Below, piece by piece: positions 9,943 to 21,530 of a DNA stretch of 64,000 nucleotides (position 1 is the first letter of the stretch; each line of letters starts with the position of its first letter). The notes beneath the pieces were generated by a model. The model did no database searches. It saw only the letters and a program-made list of their open reading frames with translations, and had not been told where the DNA came from. Both the position numbers and the translations under genes were made by a program. This DNA is from Hypericum androsaemum (taxonomy: Eukaryota > Streptophyta > Magnoliopsida > Malpighiales > Hypericaceae). The stretch lies in NCBI GenBank assembly GCA_963995505.1, contig OZ023182.1:4642707-4706706 (forward strand). The letters run 5' to 3'.

Positions 9943-11742
9943 TGTTAGAGATGTCGAAAAATTAAAGAGGAAACGATTTGTGGGCTTGTTTCCTATTCTA
10001 TTCGGACTAGCTTTTGGACTCCTAATTTGACCTAGATAGCTTACTTGATGTACAAGGGTTTGCCTCTATATAAAGGCATGTTACACTAAGGTTTTGTATA
10101 GCTTTGTGACTCGGATCCATCAATAAAAGTTCTCATTTCTCACCGTGGACGTAGGCACTAGGCCGAACCACGCTATCTCTTGCGTCCGTGTTCTTTGCAC
10201 ATTTTGTTCTCTAATTGCTGAATTCATAACAATTGGTATCAGAGCTTGGTAGCACCACGGGCGAATCGGGTATCTTACTCAAGGCCGAACGATGGAGTTC
10301 GTGGCATGTCGAGGGTTCTACTTGGTAGAACAAAAGATTGTCATTTGTATGCTATGGCATGTAGCATTGGTATGAGGCAAGAAGGTCCAGTGGAGAAGCA
10401 GTTCGAGGTTGTGGAGCATGGGACTTAGGGGTGAGCAAATGGGATCGGTATTCGGGATCGGGAGTTCGGTATTCGGGAGTTAATTCGGTAAGGTTTTTCA
10501 GAAAATTTCGGTAATTTTGGTATTCGGGATCAGTTCGGTATATACCGGTATTATTTTGGTAATACCAAAAATCCCAAAATACTAAAGTGTAATTTTACCA
10601 ACCTATATATATATGGGAAAAATACACATTCCTCCCCTTCCACTCCCACTTCCAGAGACGTTTCTCTCTCTTCTCCTCCTTTCTTCCCCCCCCCCCCCCC
10701 CCCCCCCCGCGGCCACCACCACCGCAGTCACTCCTCCACACCTCGTGGCCACTCTTCCAAGTTACAACCTCCCTCAGGTTAGGGTTTCGAATTTGGAGGT
10801 TTTGAGAATTAGGTTAGAATTTAGGAATTTTGAACTTTTGTGGGTTAATCTTCTTGGAGGAGATGAGAGGATTAGGTTTTTTGTATTAGGATGGAGAACT
10901 TGATTTTCTTTTTTTTCTGAATTAATTTTTTTATTTAAAAATTCGGAATTTTTGAAATTTTCGGTATAATCCCGAAATTTTAATTCGATATTTGGGATAT
11001 CCCAAAATTATTTCGGTTCGGGATCGGTAGGGGTTTTTTTAAATTTCGGTATTCGAGATTTTCGGTATTCGGGATCGGGATATCCCGAATGCTCACCCCT
11101 AATGGGGCTGACCGAAAAATAGAGGACGCGTCTATTGGTCGCAAGGTTGTTTCAGCAAGTGGACTTGCTAGTTGGGGTTCAATGGAGATTGGAGGGAATA
11201 TGCCAAGCAAGCTCAGAAGCTCGAGCTTGAGGGCTGACTCCATGTGATTGAACGGAAAAAGGTGGTGAGAAAGTTGAGATGGTATTATTGATGGCGGTGT
11301 ATCTATGGTCAAGGTGGAGCTGGTAGAGTCGGTTTGGTTTCTCAGGTTCTCATGGTTCTTCATGTGGCGGTATTTCATCAAGATGGAGTTTGTTGAAGTT
11401 CGGATGGAGCTTCATGGTTCGTCCACAGGATGATTTCTCGCCAAGGTGGAAATTGTTAGAGATGTCGAGAAATTAAAGAGAAAACGATTTGTGGGCTTGT
11501 TTCCTATTCTATTCGGACTAGCTTTTGGACTCCTAATTTGACCTAGATAGCTTACTTGATGTACACGGGTTTGCCTCTATATAAAGGCATGTTACCCTAA
11601 AGTTTTGTATAACTTTGTGACTCGGATCCATCAATAAAAGTTCTCCTTTCTCACCGTGGACGTAGACACTAGGTCGAAACACGCTATCTCTTGTGTTTGT
11701 GTTCTTTGCGCGTTTTGTTCTCTAATTGCTGAATTCATAACA
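9943..11742 (+). mobile_element. Complete non-autonomous LTR retrotransposon (TRIM/LARD-like)
   Basis: Two nearly identical 289-bp LTRs (9943-10231 and 11454-11742) begin TGTTAGAGATG and end TTCATAACA. A perfect 5-bp target duplication TTGTC flanks them (9938-9942 and 11743-11747). The primer-binding site TGGTATCAGAGC is at 10234-10245, and a purine-rich AAGGTGGAAAT tract sits just before the right LTR. Each LTR has a TATATAAAG box. The interior of about 1.2 kb has no gag-pol, and about half of it is a nested insertion. Subtracting that, the original internal region was only about 0.5 kb. The high LTR identity suggests a fairly recent insertion. The tract motif is of Ty1/copia style. Confidence 0.93.
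10426..11101. mobile_element. hAT-like non-autonomous DNA transposon nested in the LTR element
   Basis: The terminal inverted repeat TAGGGGTGAGCA opens at 10426 and closes at 11101. The flanking 8-bp duplications are ATGGGACT (10418-10425) and ATGGGGCT (11102-11109), 7 of 8 identical. This is the hallmark of the hAT superfamily. Both subterminal regions are full of TTCGGTATTCGGGAT-type motifs. The centre (about 10605-10910) differs from the ends. It includes a C-rich leader with a 23-C homopolymer (10686-10708) and a CAGGTTAGGGTTT stretch resembling a plant exon-intron border. It encodes no transposase. Confidence 0.85.
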
Positions 11743-12140
11743 TTGTCAAATGTTATGAACTTGTGTAAATTATGATCTTACCTAAACTGTAATGGTGGCC
11801 TGAGGAGTCCAGCTGGTGCCTGCGAATAAAGGGGAAAAACCAGAACTAGAACCTCCTCCCTTCACTCCAACTTCTTTTTGTGTCCTGGTATTTTATTTTG
11901 ACTCTCTCAAATTGTCACATGAACCGTACCTTAAGTATGAAATCGTCACACTTTATCTAGTTGACACAATATATTTTTATAATAATCCCTCATGCAATGT
12001 CAAAATCTCATTCAATGAGGAATTTAAGATGGTGCAAGCAACTTCAACTACATTACAGCTCAAGTTGGTGGCCTCATTAACTTCACCTTGTCCTTAAATA
12101 GGTCCTCTACCCTTTTCACTCTTCTTCACCACCAAAGAGA
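11743..12140. other. Upstream region of the KCS10 gene
   Basis: Spacer of about 400 bp between the LTR element and the KCS10 start codon. It presumably contains the promoter and leader. No TATA box is convincing enough to call. Confidence 0.5.
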
Positions 12141-15068
12141 ATGGCACACACCAAGAGCTTCAACATGGCTAGTGAAAGAGATCTCTTGTCCACCGAGATT
12201 GTGAACCGAGGGATCGAGTCCTCGGGACCCAACGCCGGCTCGCAGACGTTCTCTGTTCGGGTCAGGAGAAGGCTGCCTGACTTCCTGCAGTCGGTCAACC
12301 TCGAGTATGTGAAATTGGGTTACCATTATCTGATCAACCATGCCATTTACTTGGCCACGATCCCCTTCTTGGTGCTGGTGTTTAGTGCTGAAGTGGGGAG
12401 CCTGAGCAGGGAGGAGCTGTGGAGGAAGCTTTGGGAAGATACTAGATATGATCTCGCCACTGTGCTTGCTTCCTTTGGTGCCTTCGTTTTCACTGTCTCT
12501 GTTTACTTCATGTCTGGCCCCAGATCCATTTACCTCATCGACTTTGCTTGCTTCCGGCCTCATGATGACCTCAAGGTATAATTCTTATAATTCCTTTGTT
12601 AGGTTTGACCAAATTGTAACTAATATTAGAATTATGTGTTAATTACGTTTCTATGGCGTACCCAATTGTGATTTCTCTTGTGAGGTCAGAATTAGGAATT
12701 TGTTGATATTGGCAATCGGCGTAGTAGGATAGACACGAGATTTAGGCTATAGGTGTAGTCTCACCTATGGACTATATCTTTGTACTGATCGTCTCGGTCA
12801 TATAGATCTTTCGAACGAAATATGTATCTCATGTACCATCTATCTTTTAAATGTGTCATTTGTCTCTTTTAGTTCTTGCTACTATTTGTTTGTTATAGGT
12901 AGGTATTTAAACATTCATATTTAGCTTCCGCCGCTGTATTTCGATTTTTAATTCCTGAAATTTAGCAGCGTACACTAAGCCAAGTAATTGCTTGATCAGG
13001 TATCAAAGGATCAATTCGTCGAGCTAGCCAAGAGATCAGGCAAACACGACGAGGCAAACGTCGAGTTCCAGAGGAGAATCCTCCACTCGTCGGGAATAGG
13101 TGACGAGACGTACGTCCCAAAAGCAGTGATGGGCCAAGAGAAATGCTCCACGATGAAAGAGGGCCGGGCCGAGGCCTCGATGGTGATATTCGGAGCACTG
13201 GACGAGCTCTTCGAGAAGACCAAGGTCCGGCCCAAGGACGTGGGGGTCCTGGTCGTAAACTGTAGCATATTTAACCCAACACCATCCCTCTCGGCCATGA
13301 TCATAAACCACTACAAGATGAGGGGCAACATTCTGAGCTTCAACCTCGGCGGAATGGGCTGCAGCGCGGGGATCATCGCGGTCGACCTGGCGCGCGACAT
13401 GTTACAGGCCAACTCGAACAGCTACGCGGTGGTGGTCAGCGCGGAGATGGTGGGGTATAACTGGTATCCGGGCACCGACCGATCCATGCTCATCCCCAAC
13501 TGTTTTTTCAGGATGGGCTCCTCCGCGGTCATGTTGTCCAACCGCAGGCGCGACCATGGGCGGGCCAAGTACAGGCTCGACCATATTGTCCGAACCCACA
13601 AAGGGGGTGATGATCGCAGTTTCAGGTACAGGCCCAATCACACCTTTAGATGGGGCCCAGCCTTTTTATAACGTATTTCTTTTTGAATTAGTTATTAGGA
13701 TCAAGAAGTACTGATTAAATTCAAATCATATGATTATGCATAGCGAATGAAATTTTTCACAGTGAATTTCTGGTATTCAGAATTGTTAATTTTTTAATTG
13801 GTCATTATGATAAAGAAGTATTGTTGAATACGTATAAAACAATAGTGATTAAATCCAAATCAAATGAATATCCATATAGTTATTCTAGGGGATGAACTTT
13901 TTTTTTTTGAATCTTTAGTATTCATAATACTTACGATAAAGAAGTATGAGCTGATTAAATATCTGATATTCATAGTCTTTTTTTTTTCCATTCATGAGAT
14001 TTAATAGATATCTGAGATAATATGGTAGATGGGCTTTGGGACAATGGGAAATTTTTATTAATGTAAGAACAGAGTTTGTAGGATCCATATATGTGACACA
14101 AGTAGAACCCACATATCAATTTATAGTGCTTTTCCAAGACAAAAAGCTGATTTTTTCCATGTTAATTATGGGGCCCTACGTATTATTTTCTGTTTGAAGT
14201 TGGCCCTACGCTTAGCTGGCTCATCACGTTCCTCAGTTATTAGCTCTGGACCTCCAAATTAACGTGGCCTTCCTATCTCCGTAGGGAATTTCTTTTAATG
14301 TAACCTATACAACATTTAGATCTATGTAGAGTTTTTGTTTTATCTAAGATGTCTTGATTTGAAATCCTTATCGTATTTTGTGGTCTGACCGTCTCCAATC
14401 TCGATTAATTATTTACGCTCCCTAGCCTAATGATGTTCATCTCCTGATATCTTTGTTTCTTACAATTCAGGAGTGTGTACCAGGAAGAAGATGAAGAGAG
14501 GCACAAGGGACAAAAAGTGACGAAAGACCTAATCGCCATAGGAGGAGATGCCCTAAAGACCAACATCACAACCCTAGGACCCCTAGTCCTGCCCTTCTCG
14601 GAGCAACTCCTCTTCTTCACAACACTAGCCTGGAGGCACCTCTCCGGCACCACCACCAAGTCCCACACCGACTCCTCCCTCCCGCGACCACCACCTCGAT
14701 CCACTAAGCCATACATACCGGACTACAAGCTCGCGTTCGAGCACTTCTGCGTGCATGCCGCAAGCAAGCCTGTCCTGGACGAGCTGCAGAGGAACCTGGA
14801 GCTCAGCGACAAGAACATGGAGGCGTCGAGGATGACGCTCCACAGGTTCGGGAACACGTCGAGCAGCAGCATTTGGTACGAGCTGGCTTACTTGGAAGCC
14901 AAGGAAATGGTGAGGAGTGGGGATAGGGTTTGGCAGCTTGCTTTTGGTTCTGGGTTCAAGTGCAACAGCCTTGTTTGGAAGTCTATGAGGCGTGTGAGGA
15001 AGCCTACTAAGGACAATCCATGGCTGGATTGTGTTGATAGGTACCCGGTTCATGTTCCTATTAATTAG
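12141..15068 (+). CDS. KCS10: 3-ketoacyl-CoA synthase 10 (FIDDLEHEAD)
   Basis: Condensing enzyme of very-long-chain fatty-acid elongation at the ER. In Arabidopsis FDH/KCS10 is epidermal and prevents organ fusion. Three exons, 12141-12575, 13000-13625 and 14471-15068, join to 552 codons; the Arabidopsis protein is 550. The N-terminus ([17 protein letters not shown], then [19 protein letters not shown]) is specific to the FDH clade. Two membrane segments follow (about residues 55-80 and 100-125). The FAE1-type condensing domain has the catalytic Cys in [10 protein letters not shown] (about residue 266). The probable active-site His is in FCVHAAS (about 449) and the Asn in [10 protein letters not shown] (about 482). 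A Ser/Thr/Pro linker before [10 protein letters not shown] is shorter than in Arabidopsis. ATG 12141 gives the extra MAHTKSFN; the second Met (MASERD) is also possible. The gene looks intact. Confidence 0.96.
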
Positions 15069-17213
15069 GACTTGGTGGATATAGTTGATTTACGTTCTAG
15101 TTTTTTATATCGTGTCCAATAATTTGGCTTGTAATTTCCTCCGTCTCTTTTTAAAAGTGAAAGCCTCCTCGGTTTGAACCCTTAATCCTCATCCTACAAT
15201 GATCGATTTTTCTATCTATTAAAATTATCGCATTGTTAGCACCAAATAGTATGTTCGTTTATAAATGTGGAGAATTTACTTACCTATTACTTTAGGATTT
15301 TGGTGGACATGGTATTAAATTAACCGACGCAGCGTGATACATGCCTAACCTATGAGTCGATGCTTACGGTTTTGCCTTGTGACTTCAAACGCCAATTAAT
15401 TTCTGATCACGTGAAGAGTGCTGACCTTGTCTAGTCTTCTTAATGAAATTTAAGTTTGGACGACTCCAATTGGCCACTCTCTTTTTCCTGCCTTTAACGA
15501 AGACATTAATTCTTATTTGACTCCAAATTATCATCAATATCTTAATGTTAATCACTTTCAATTTAGAAAAAAACTATTATCATTTTTTCCCATAGAAAAT
15601 CAATTTGTAGATCAACCCGTTCAACAGTTGTAACAATAAACGTTTCCATTACACATATATATTCAACGAATCGATGAATCAGACAACAAAAGATTGACCC
15701 TTCTAAGAATGATAAAAGAGTCTTGTTCGTTAGTTTTCTCACCCGAGAAGAGGTTTTTTGTTGAATAGATTCACACCTTGGCTCTTTAAATCTTTTACTA
15801 TCATTATCTGACATTACCGGTTCTCGCATTTCCACCTCCATAGTCGCCTCAACCACGTCCTTCATTGTGGGAAAAGAAGCCTCAGCAACACAAACGTTAA
15901 TTCAAAGAGTAGCATCAAGATGGATCTTACAGAATGCATGGGGTTCTTTTCACGCAAAATGACACAGATTTTTATAAAGATATATTAGGAGCTTCTTTCG
16001 TGGAGCATGGACTTTCTTTGCGTGAATCGACTACTCTCTGGAAAAGAAAAATGTCAGACCTCCTTAATGCTATTAAGGTTGCGGCTATTAAACTGAGATC
16101 TTACATGGGCATTATGGTTGATATTGTGGCAGCTTAATTTTATGGTGGTAGCTTAATTCTAGGCGATAGATTTTAGTCACTTAATTTTAGGTGAATCACT
16201 CATAATCTTGCTATGTACAGCAAGAAAAATGTATTTTGGTTCATGGTGTAACATAATCTATTTTGGAATAATATAACATATACCTTTAAAAAAAGGAATG
16301 TTAAAAGAGAAAAAAAAATGCAAATGGCATATAATAGATTTTCCATTTTCGTATAACTGAGTACCTTGGTCTGGGTTGTCTGTCTCCTGACAGACCAACC
16401 AATGACAGCTACATAAAAAATTTCCCCAAATAATTAGCAACCCAATAAGGAAATTTTAAGTAGGCCATAAATATTAATTATAATCGATTGCAAGGGCTGC
16501 AGAAGGCCGGCCCAAGAAATTTCGCAAGCTTTGCCTTATTATAAGACTCCGAGACGAAACCCAAAACGGAAAAAAGGACCTAACGACTAGCAAAAACGAG
16601 TCCCACAAAGACGGTGCCTGGCTGGAAGTGGGATAAATGTTATATTGGGAAGGTCCGAAGACTTAATATAAAAATAATAAATCCTCGTCACGACAGCCCG
16701 TCCCCGTCCGTTCCATCGATGTCTCCGATATCCATCCTGCTGATCACAAAATGCACAGTAAAGTTAAGTAAGGAATTTTTTTACTAACTTGAATTAATTG
16801 CGTTAGTCAATATTATCTCGACTTTCGAAGAGAAATTTTCAATTACTAGCAACTGGACTGAAATACACCTACTGGAAAGAGAAAAAGGCCCACCATGGGC
16901 TTTCTGAAAGGCACGTTAAGCTAGAATTGGGCCAACCCGAAGATGAGAGAAAAAGAAATGGATCGACACGTAGTTGTCCAAAAACGATCAAGAAACGGTG
17001 TGTGAGTTTGTTCTCTCGGAGATTAATACCTAATTATCAACAAATTATTTTTGCATGTCGATAATTAAATACTTATTAGACTAACTTATTCGGACTTGAT
17101 TAGGTAGAATTATGTACGCATGGCGGTGGACATGCCACTAACCTAATAGCTCGGATTTATCATTTAACAAAATCGCTCTGATATTTTATTAGAACGAATA
17201 AAATCGAGGAACC
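15069..17213. other. Intergenic region downstream of KCS10
   Basis: AT-rich DNA. Short open frames at 15563-15865 (-) and 15934-16137 (+) have no recognisable motif, splice context or codon pattern. From about 16490 to 16720 the composition is more mixed, but no gene could be built. Confidence 0.4.
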
Positions 17214-18035
17214 TTACCATGGTAAATCAGGATCATTGGAGGAGAAGCCACCGAACTGCTGTTGGAAGCAGACGTCGCCGGGATTCAACCAGGAAGGTAT
17301 TTCCATGGCCTCGTCAAAGGGATGGAGGCTGCCAAAATCCTGAGCCTTAACCTCCTCAGGTTCGATCTCCATCGTCTTCAGGAACTTGAACCACCGAGCT
17401 GACGTCACCAAGTTCATGGCATCGTTCCACTCCATCTGGTGCTGGTCCCCGATCGATCTCATCTCCGCCACCTCCTCGTCGTCCATCGCCTGATGAACCG
17501 GAACCGACGGGGAGTAGACAGAAGGGGGGGAGTTGGTGTCCAGATTGGTGAAGTCCTGGAAGTTGAGGTTTAGGCCTAATGGCTGGTTTGGAAGTTGGAA
17601 ATCTGCCGTAGGAAAGATCATTGGTGGAGGGTAGGATAAGGATCCATAGGACGGGTTTTCTAGGTAACCGGAACATTGCTGAGGTGGAGGAGGAGGAGGC
17701 TGCACTTGTAATAATGGTTGATGTTGTTGGTGCTCGTCCTCGTGCTTATGTTGTTCATTGGCTTGCTTCATGGATGCCCTATGGAGCTTCAAGGCAGTGA
17801 CGATCTCTCTTCTTGCCTCTGCCATGTTAAGGAGCCTCTCTTGGTAAGGCCTACTAGTGTGGAGCCTCCTCCTAACTTGCTTTTTGTGTGGCTGGGGATT
17901 CGGATTCTCGCTACTCATGCTTTGATCCAATTTGGTCATGGATTCTTTGGTGTTTGAAGAGGTTAATTGCTTCACAAGGTTGTGGATATAAGCACCAGAG
18001 AGGTGAGGTTCTTGTTGTTTCGGGTCAATTCCCAT
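17214..18035 (-). CDS. Unrecognised Pro/Gln-rich plant protein (273 aa)
   Basis: A single open frame of 273 codons with a strong N-terminal block, MGIDPKQQEPHLSGAYIHNL, which looks like a conserved signature. Next is a basic region (HKKQVRRRLHTSRPYQERLL) that could form a helix or nuclear signal, then RREIVTALKLHRASMKQ. The middle is low-complexity His/Gln/Pro with a PPPPPP run. The C-terminal part has an acidic helix (DDEEVAEMRSIGDQ) and WFKFLKTMEIEPEEV. There is no signal peptide, membrane segment or known domain. Database labels such as hydroxyproline-rich glycoprotein would reflect composition only; no SPPPP repeats are present. The stop TAA at 17214-17216 lies inside a good splice-donor match (GTAAGG), so a spliced C-terminus is possible. 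The conserved-looking start and length argue that the gene is real. Confidence 0.7.
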   Translation of the reverse strand: MGIDPKQQEPHLSGAYIHNLVKQLTSSNTKESMTKLDQSMSSENPNPQPHKKQVRRRLHTSRPYQERLLNMAEARREIVTALKLHRASMKQANEQHKHEDEHQQHQPLLQVQPPPPPPQQCSGYLENPSYGSLSYPPPMIFPTADFQLPNQPLGLNLNFQDFTNLDTNSPPSVYSPSVPVHQAMDDEEVAEMRSIGDQHQMEWNDAMNLVTSARWFKFLKTMEIEPEEVKAQDFGSLHPFDEAMEIPSWLNPGDVCFQQQFGGFSSNDPDLPW

Positions 18036-18389
18036 TACCCTTAGATGCTCTACCTCTCATGTAAACCTTCCCTTCTTATTTAAAGGGCTTGAAATGAGGT
18101 GTAAAAAGTGGTAACAATCCTGGGATTTTCCTCTCTTTTTTCCTATATCTTATGGTACAAAAGTACACTATTGCAGAGAGGATGCAGGGGATGATGATCC
18201 GGATGCACTAGTCCAAAGGGTCTCATGGTTATACACTTTTTTCATACCCTCAGTTATTCATACATTCGTTGGATCCACTTATTTAGTTTCGAGTTGATGA
18301 TGAAATTTCTTCCGACAAGTGTTATATGTTTTCAATAACTTAAACTCTCTTGATTAAGTTAGAACAATTCTCTAGTGCTATTGTTATAA
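18036..18389. other. Upstream region of the 17214-18035 gene
   Basis: Promoter side of the minus-strand gene. No motif is called. It ends at the 9-bp target duplication of the next transposon. Confidence 0.4.
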
Positions 18390-19491
18390 GAGATAATTAT
18401 CGAGAGGACCCAGGATATAGTCAAATAGACTTTGAGGACACTGCAGTTTCCCTACTAATTGTTGAGCCCCTGTAATTTGGCTACTATTATACATTCAGGT
18501 CATTATAGCCGGAATAGGCGATTTTTTCGGCAAACTCCCCGCCTGAAATGTCTAAAATGATCCTAGGCCCCTTTTTTTTAAACTCATTCCCTTTTTTAAA
18601 GCCACATTAACACCAACCTCCATTTACCTTCTCCTCCCCCAAAATTTTTCGTCTCCTTCTCCAACTCTCACCCGAAACAACAAATCGAGCGTGGCAAGAG
18701 TTAGGCAGCAGAATCGAGAATAGCTTGCAGCAGTATCGTGGGTTCTAGAGTTTATAGGTCGAAGGAGCTGGGTTCGATTAAGTAGTTTTTGTCATTATAA
18801 TATTTTTTTCGTTCCGGCATTTGTCTAAACCCAGAAAATATCGTCCGCCCAAACAAAGGGACCATTGATCTTCCTAACAGTAGCTACCCAATTCAGAACC
18901 CAGTTCAATGACACAAACTTTCTAGCCAATTCAAGCTTTAACCCGGAAAAGGGGGTCCCTTTACCTTGTTTCAGTAGAGGAGACACCGCAGAGGATCTTC
19001 GGAGGGGGCCTGGAGGGGCGGCGGAAGCCCAGAAGGGGCTGCTTCCTTGTCGCTTCTTCTTCTTCTTCTGGTGGCAACAAGTTGATGCCTTTTACAAGTT
19101 GGGAGAAGGACAAAAGTGATGAGATGAGAGCAGGGATTTTGGGGACCGAGCTCCCTACCGTCCCACGTATGGTTTGTAGGAAAAATCTGCCAGAGAACTA
19201 TCTAGAGTCGGTCCTGTTTATTTAGAGATGGATCTCTGGAGTGGATCCCTTCCTCCTCTAGTCTTTCTTTCTCTTCTTAATAGTTGTAATTTTTTTTACA
19301 ATTTAAAAGGGACTTAGGGGCATTTTAGACATTTCAGGTGGGGAGTTTGCCGGAAAAATCGCCGATTCTGTCTACAGGGACCTAAATGTATAATAGTAGC
19401 CAAACTACAGGGGCTCAGCAATTAGTAGGGAAATTACAGAATCCTCAGAGTCTATTTAACTATACCCTATGGTCTTCTGAGTAATTATCTC
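18390..19491. mobile_element. Mutator-like (MULE) non-autonomous element with long TIRs
   Basis: The left arm (18390 to about 18580) and right arm (about 19305-19491) are inverted repeats of roughly 190 bp that match over nearly their whole length and begin GAGATAATTA. A perfect 9-bp target duplication TTGTTATAA flanks the element (18381-18389 and 19492-19500), diagnostic of Mutator. The interior of about 720 bp has no transposase. It contains patches of GC-richer DNA, such as 18955-19075 with GGAGGGGGCCTGGAGGGG and a CTT-repeat, which could be captured host sequence (Pack-MULE-like). Confidence 0.92.
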
Positions 19492-20876
19492 TTGTTATAA
19501 ATGTACTTTGGTACGTTGTTTAGCGTTTTCAATGTTTTTTGGATTTCTCTCTGATTTGGCTAGCTACACTTTGTTACTATTTTTATATTAATTTACCCCT
19601 CGGCATTTATTGAGCAGTTATGTATCTGATGTCTACTAAATTATCCTTATCCTTGAACAGCAAATTAGAAGCAGATTGCCTTTCTTTGGGGTGAAAAGTC
19701 TCATTTCCCCTCTAAAAGGAAACAAACCACTTCACCTCGTAGGATAAGGATCACAAATTATCCAAGAGTCTGTAAAATATTATTGAGAAAAATTATTACT
19801 AAAATAAGATTCGAGAGTGCTCGAATATCATAGTTTTAAAAATAACCAAAATTCTATCAACCTCAAATGGTAACCCAAATATGTCAATCGTAATCCGTCG
19901 ACTAATATGTGTACAATTAGATTTGCCACAGCGTTTTAGTGTCAATCACCGATTCAGCATTGGTCCAAGCTACGAAGAAATTGAACTTAAACTTTGATTA
20001 TTTTCGAGCTCGATATTTAAAATCTTGGAGTACTTCATTGACTAATACTAATTTTCTTCAAATATAGCAGCAGATATAAAAAATTGCATATCAAAAAGTC
20101 GATCAATAAGGCAAGTCTAAAAACTAAAAAGAAGCGAATTTTGAAGGATTGTAGTTCGACCAACTTTTTGTGATAAAGTCATTTTTTTCAACAAATTAAC
20201 CAACACTAATTTTTGGCCAATTTGTCCCAATTTCGGATCTAGTGCACCAACTTTCAAAATTTATGCACTTTCCGAGTTTGCGAACCAACGTGTAGATCGA
20301 TCAAAACCAAAATTCGAGATTCAGATTAATCATAGAGTTGTGATTAGTGTGTGAATCTTCTGAAAATCGGGGGTACGTTAGGCATTTACAGTCAAGTGGT
20401 ATGCCGGTATATTGTCTTCAAATACAATGGGACCAAACTCCCGAGACGTTAGTTAGACCTTATTGAAACTGACAGAAGAACCTCCATTACTGTTGTTACT
20501 TTCTTTTTCCAATTCTCTGCTCCCATTTGGATGAAATTCAAAACGTTGGTAGAAAAGTTCCCATTTTCTACGTTAAAGATGGAAATTGTTTCCTACAAAA
20601 ATCTCATCTTGATTCTTGGGCTAAGATAATGTAAAGTTGGATCAAAGTTTGCGCACGTACATGTACATTCAAATAGGGGTGAGAATTCGGTAAATACCGA
20701 ATTTTTTATTGGATAATGAACTTCTAAGAAAGTTCTTCCGATCTCAATCTCGAACTACTAAATACCATACTAAGTTTGAGTAAATTCGAGATTATACCAA
20801 ATTTTTTGATTTAGAGTTCCAAAATCCTAAATAGAATAAAATCAACATGATAGAAGTGGACTAAAGTCTACGGAAG
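19492..20876. other. Intergenic, AT-rich
   Basis: No coding sequence, terminal repeats or RNA-like motifs were recognised in this stretch. Confidence 0.4.
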
Positions 20877-20967
20877 TGTTGGAGCACGAAATTAAAGTCT
20901 CGGATTGATGATGATCTATCTGCGGATGTGCGAGAATTGGCTCGTGCTCGTCGGTACGTGGAGCCCG

Positions 20968-21111
20968 GGCGAGAGGCTCCTCTCGCCCACGTAGGCGAGT
21001 CTGAGCGAGAGACTCTTCTCGCTCACGTTGGTGAGCCCGGGCGAGAGGCTCCTCTCGCCCACGTGGGCGAGTCCGATCGAGAAACTCTTCTCACTCATAT
21101 AGGCAAGAGGC
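20968..21111. repeat. 36-bp tandem repeats, each an imperfect palindrome
   Basis: About four 36-bp units alternate in two versions (A-B-A-B). Each contains a self-complementary core such as GGCGAGAGGCTCCTCTCGCC, so single strands can fold into serial hairpins. The array is GC-rich in an AT-rich setting. Confidence 0.75.
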
Positions 21112-21530
21112 CGGTGGGCAGCACGAGCGAGGAGCCGAGTAAAAGGCCTACGACGAGAGGCTGAGCGAGGAGCTGAGCGAGAGGCCGAGCGAGAGACCGA
21201 TTGGCGAGAGGCCAAGTGCGAGAGGCCGAGTGACGAGAGGCCGAGCGAGAGGCCGAGTGACGAGAGGCCGAGTGACGAGAGGCCGAGCGAGAGGCCGAGC
21301 GAGAGGCCTACGGTGAGAGACCGAGTGGCAAAAGGCCGAGCGAGAGGCCGAGTGGCACCGAACGAGAGATCGAGTGGCGAGAGGCCGAGTGAGAGGCCTA
21401 CGGCGAGAGGCCGAGCGAGAAGCCTAAGGCGGGAAGTCGAGCGAGAAACCTAAGGTGGGAAGCCTAAGGCGAGAAGATGAGCGAAGAGCCTAAGGCGAGA
21501 AGCCGAGCGAGAAGCCGAAGGTGAGAAACC
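21112..21530. repeat. GAGAGGCCGAG-type minisatellite
   Basis: Many degenerate 13-17 bp units built on GAGAGGCCGAGTG and GAGCGAGAGGCC follow each other on the plus strand. They are strongly purine-biased and continue the hairpin array to the left. Confidence 0.8.

Noticed and set aside
12126..13637. Several minus-strand frames across KCS10 exons 1 and 2
   Set aside because: They are antisense shadows of strongly conserved coding exons.
20916..21215. Protein-coding repeats in both strands of the hairpin array
   Set aside because: The repeating peptide patterns merely reflect the 36-bp DNA units.
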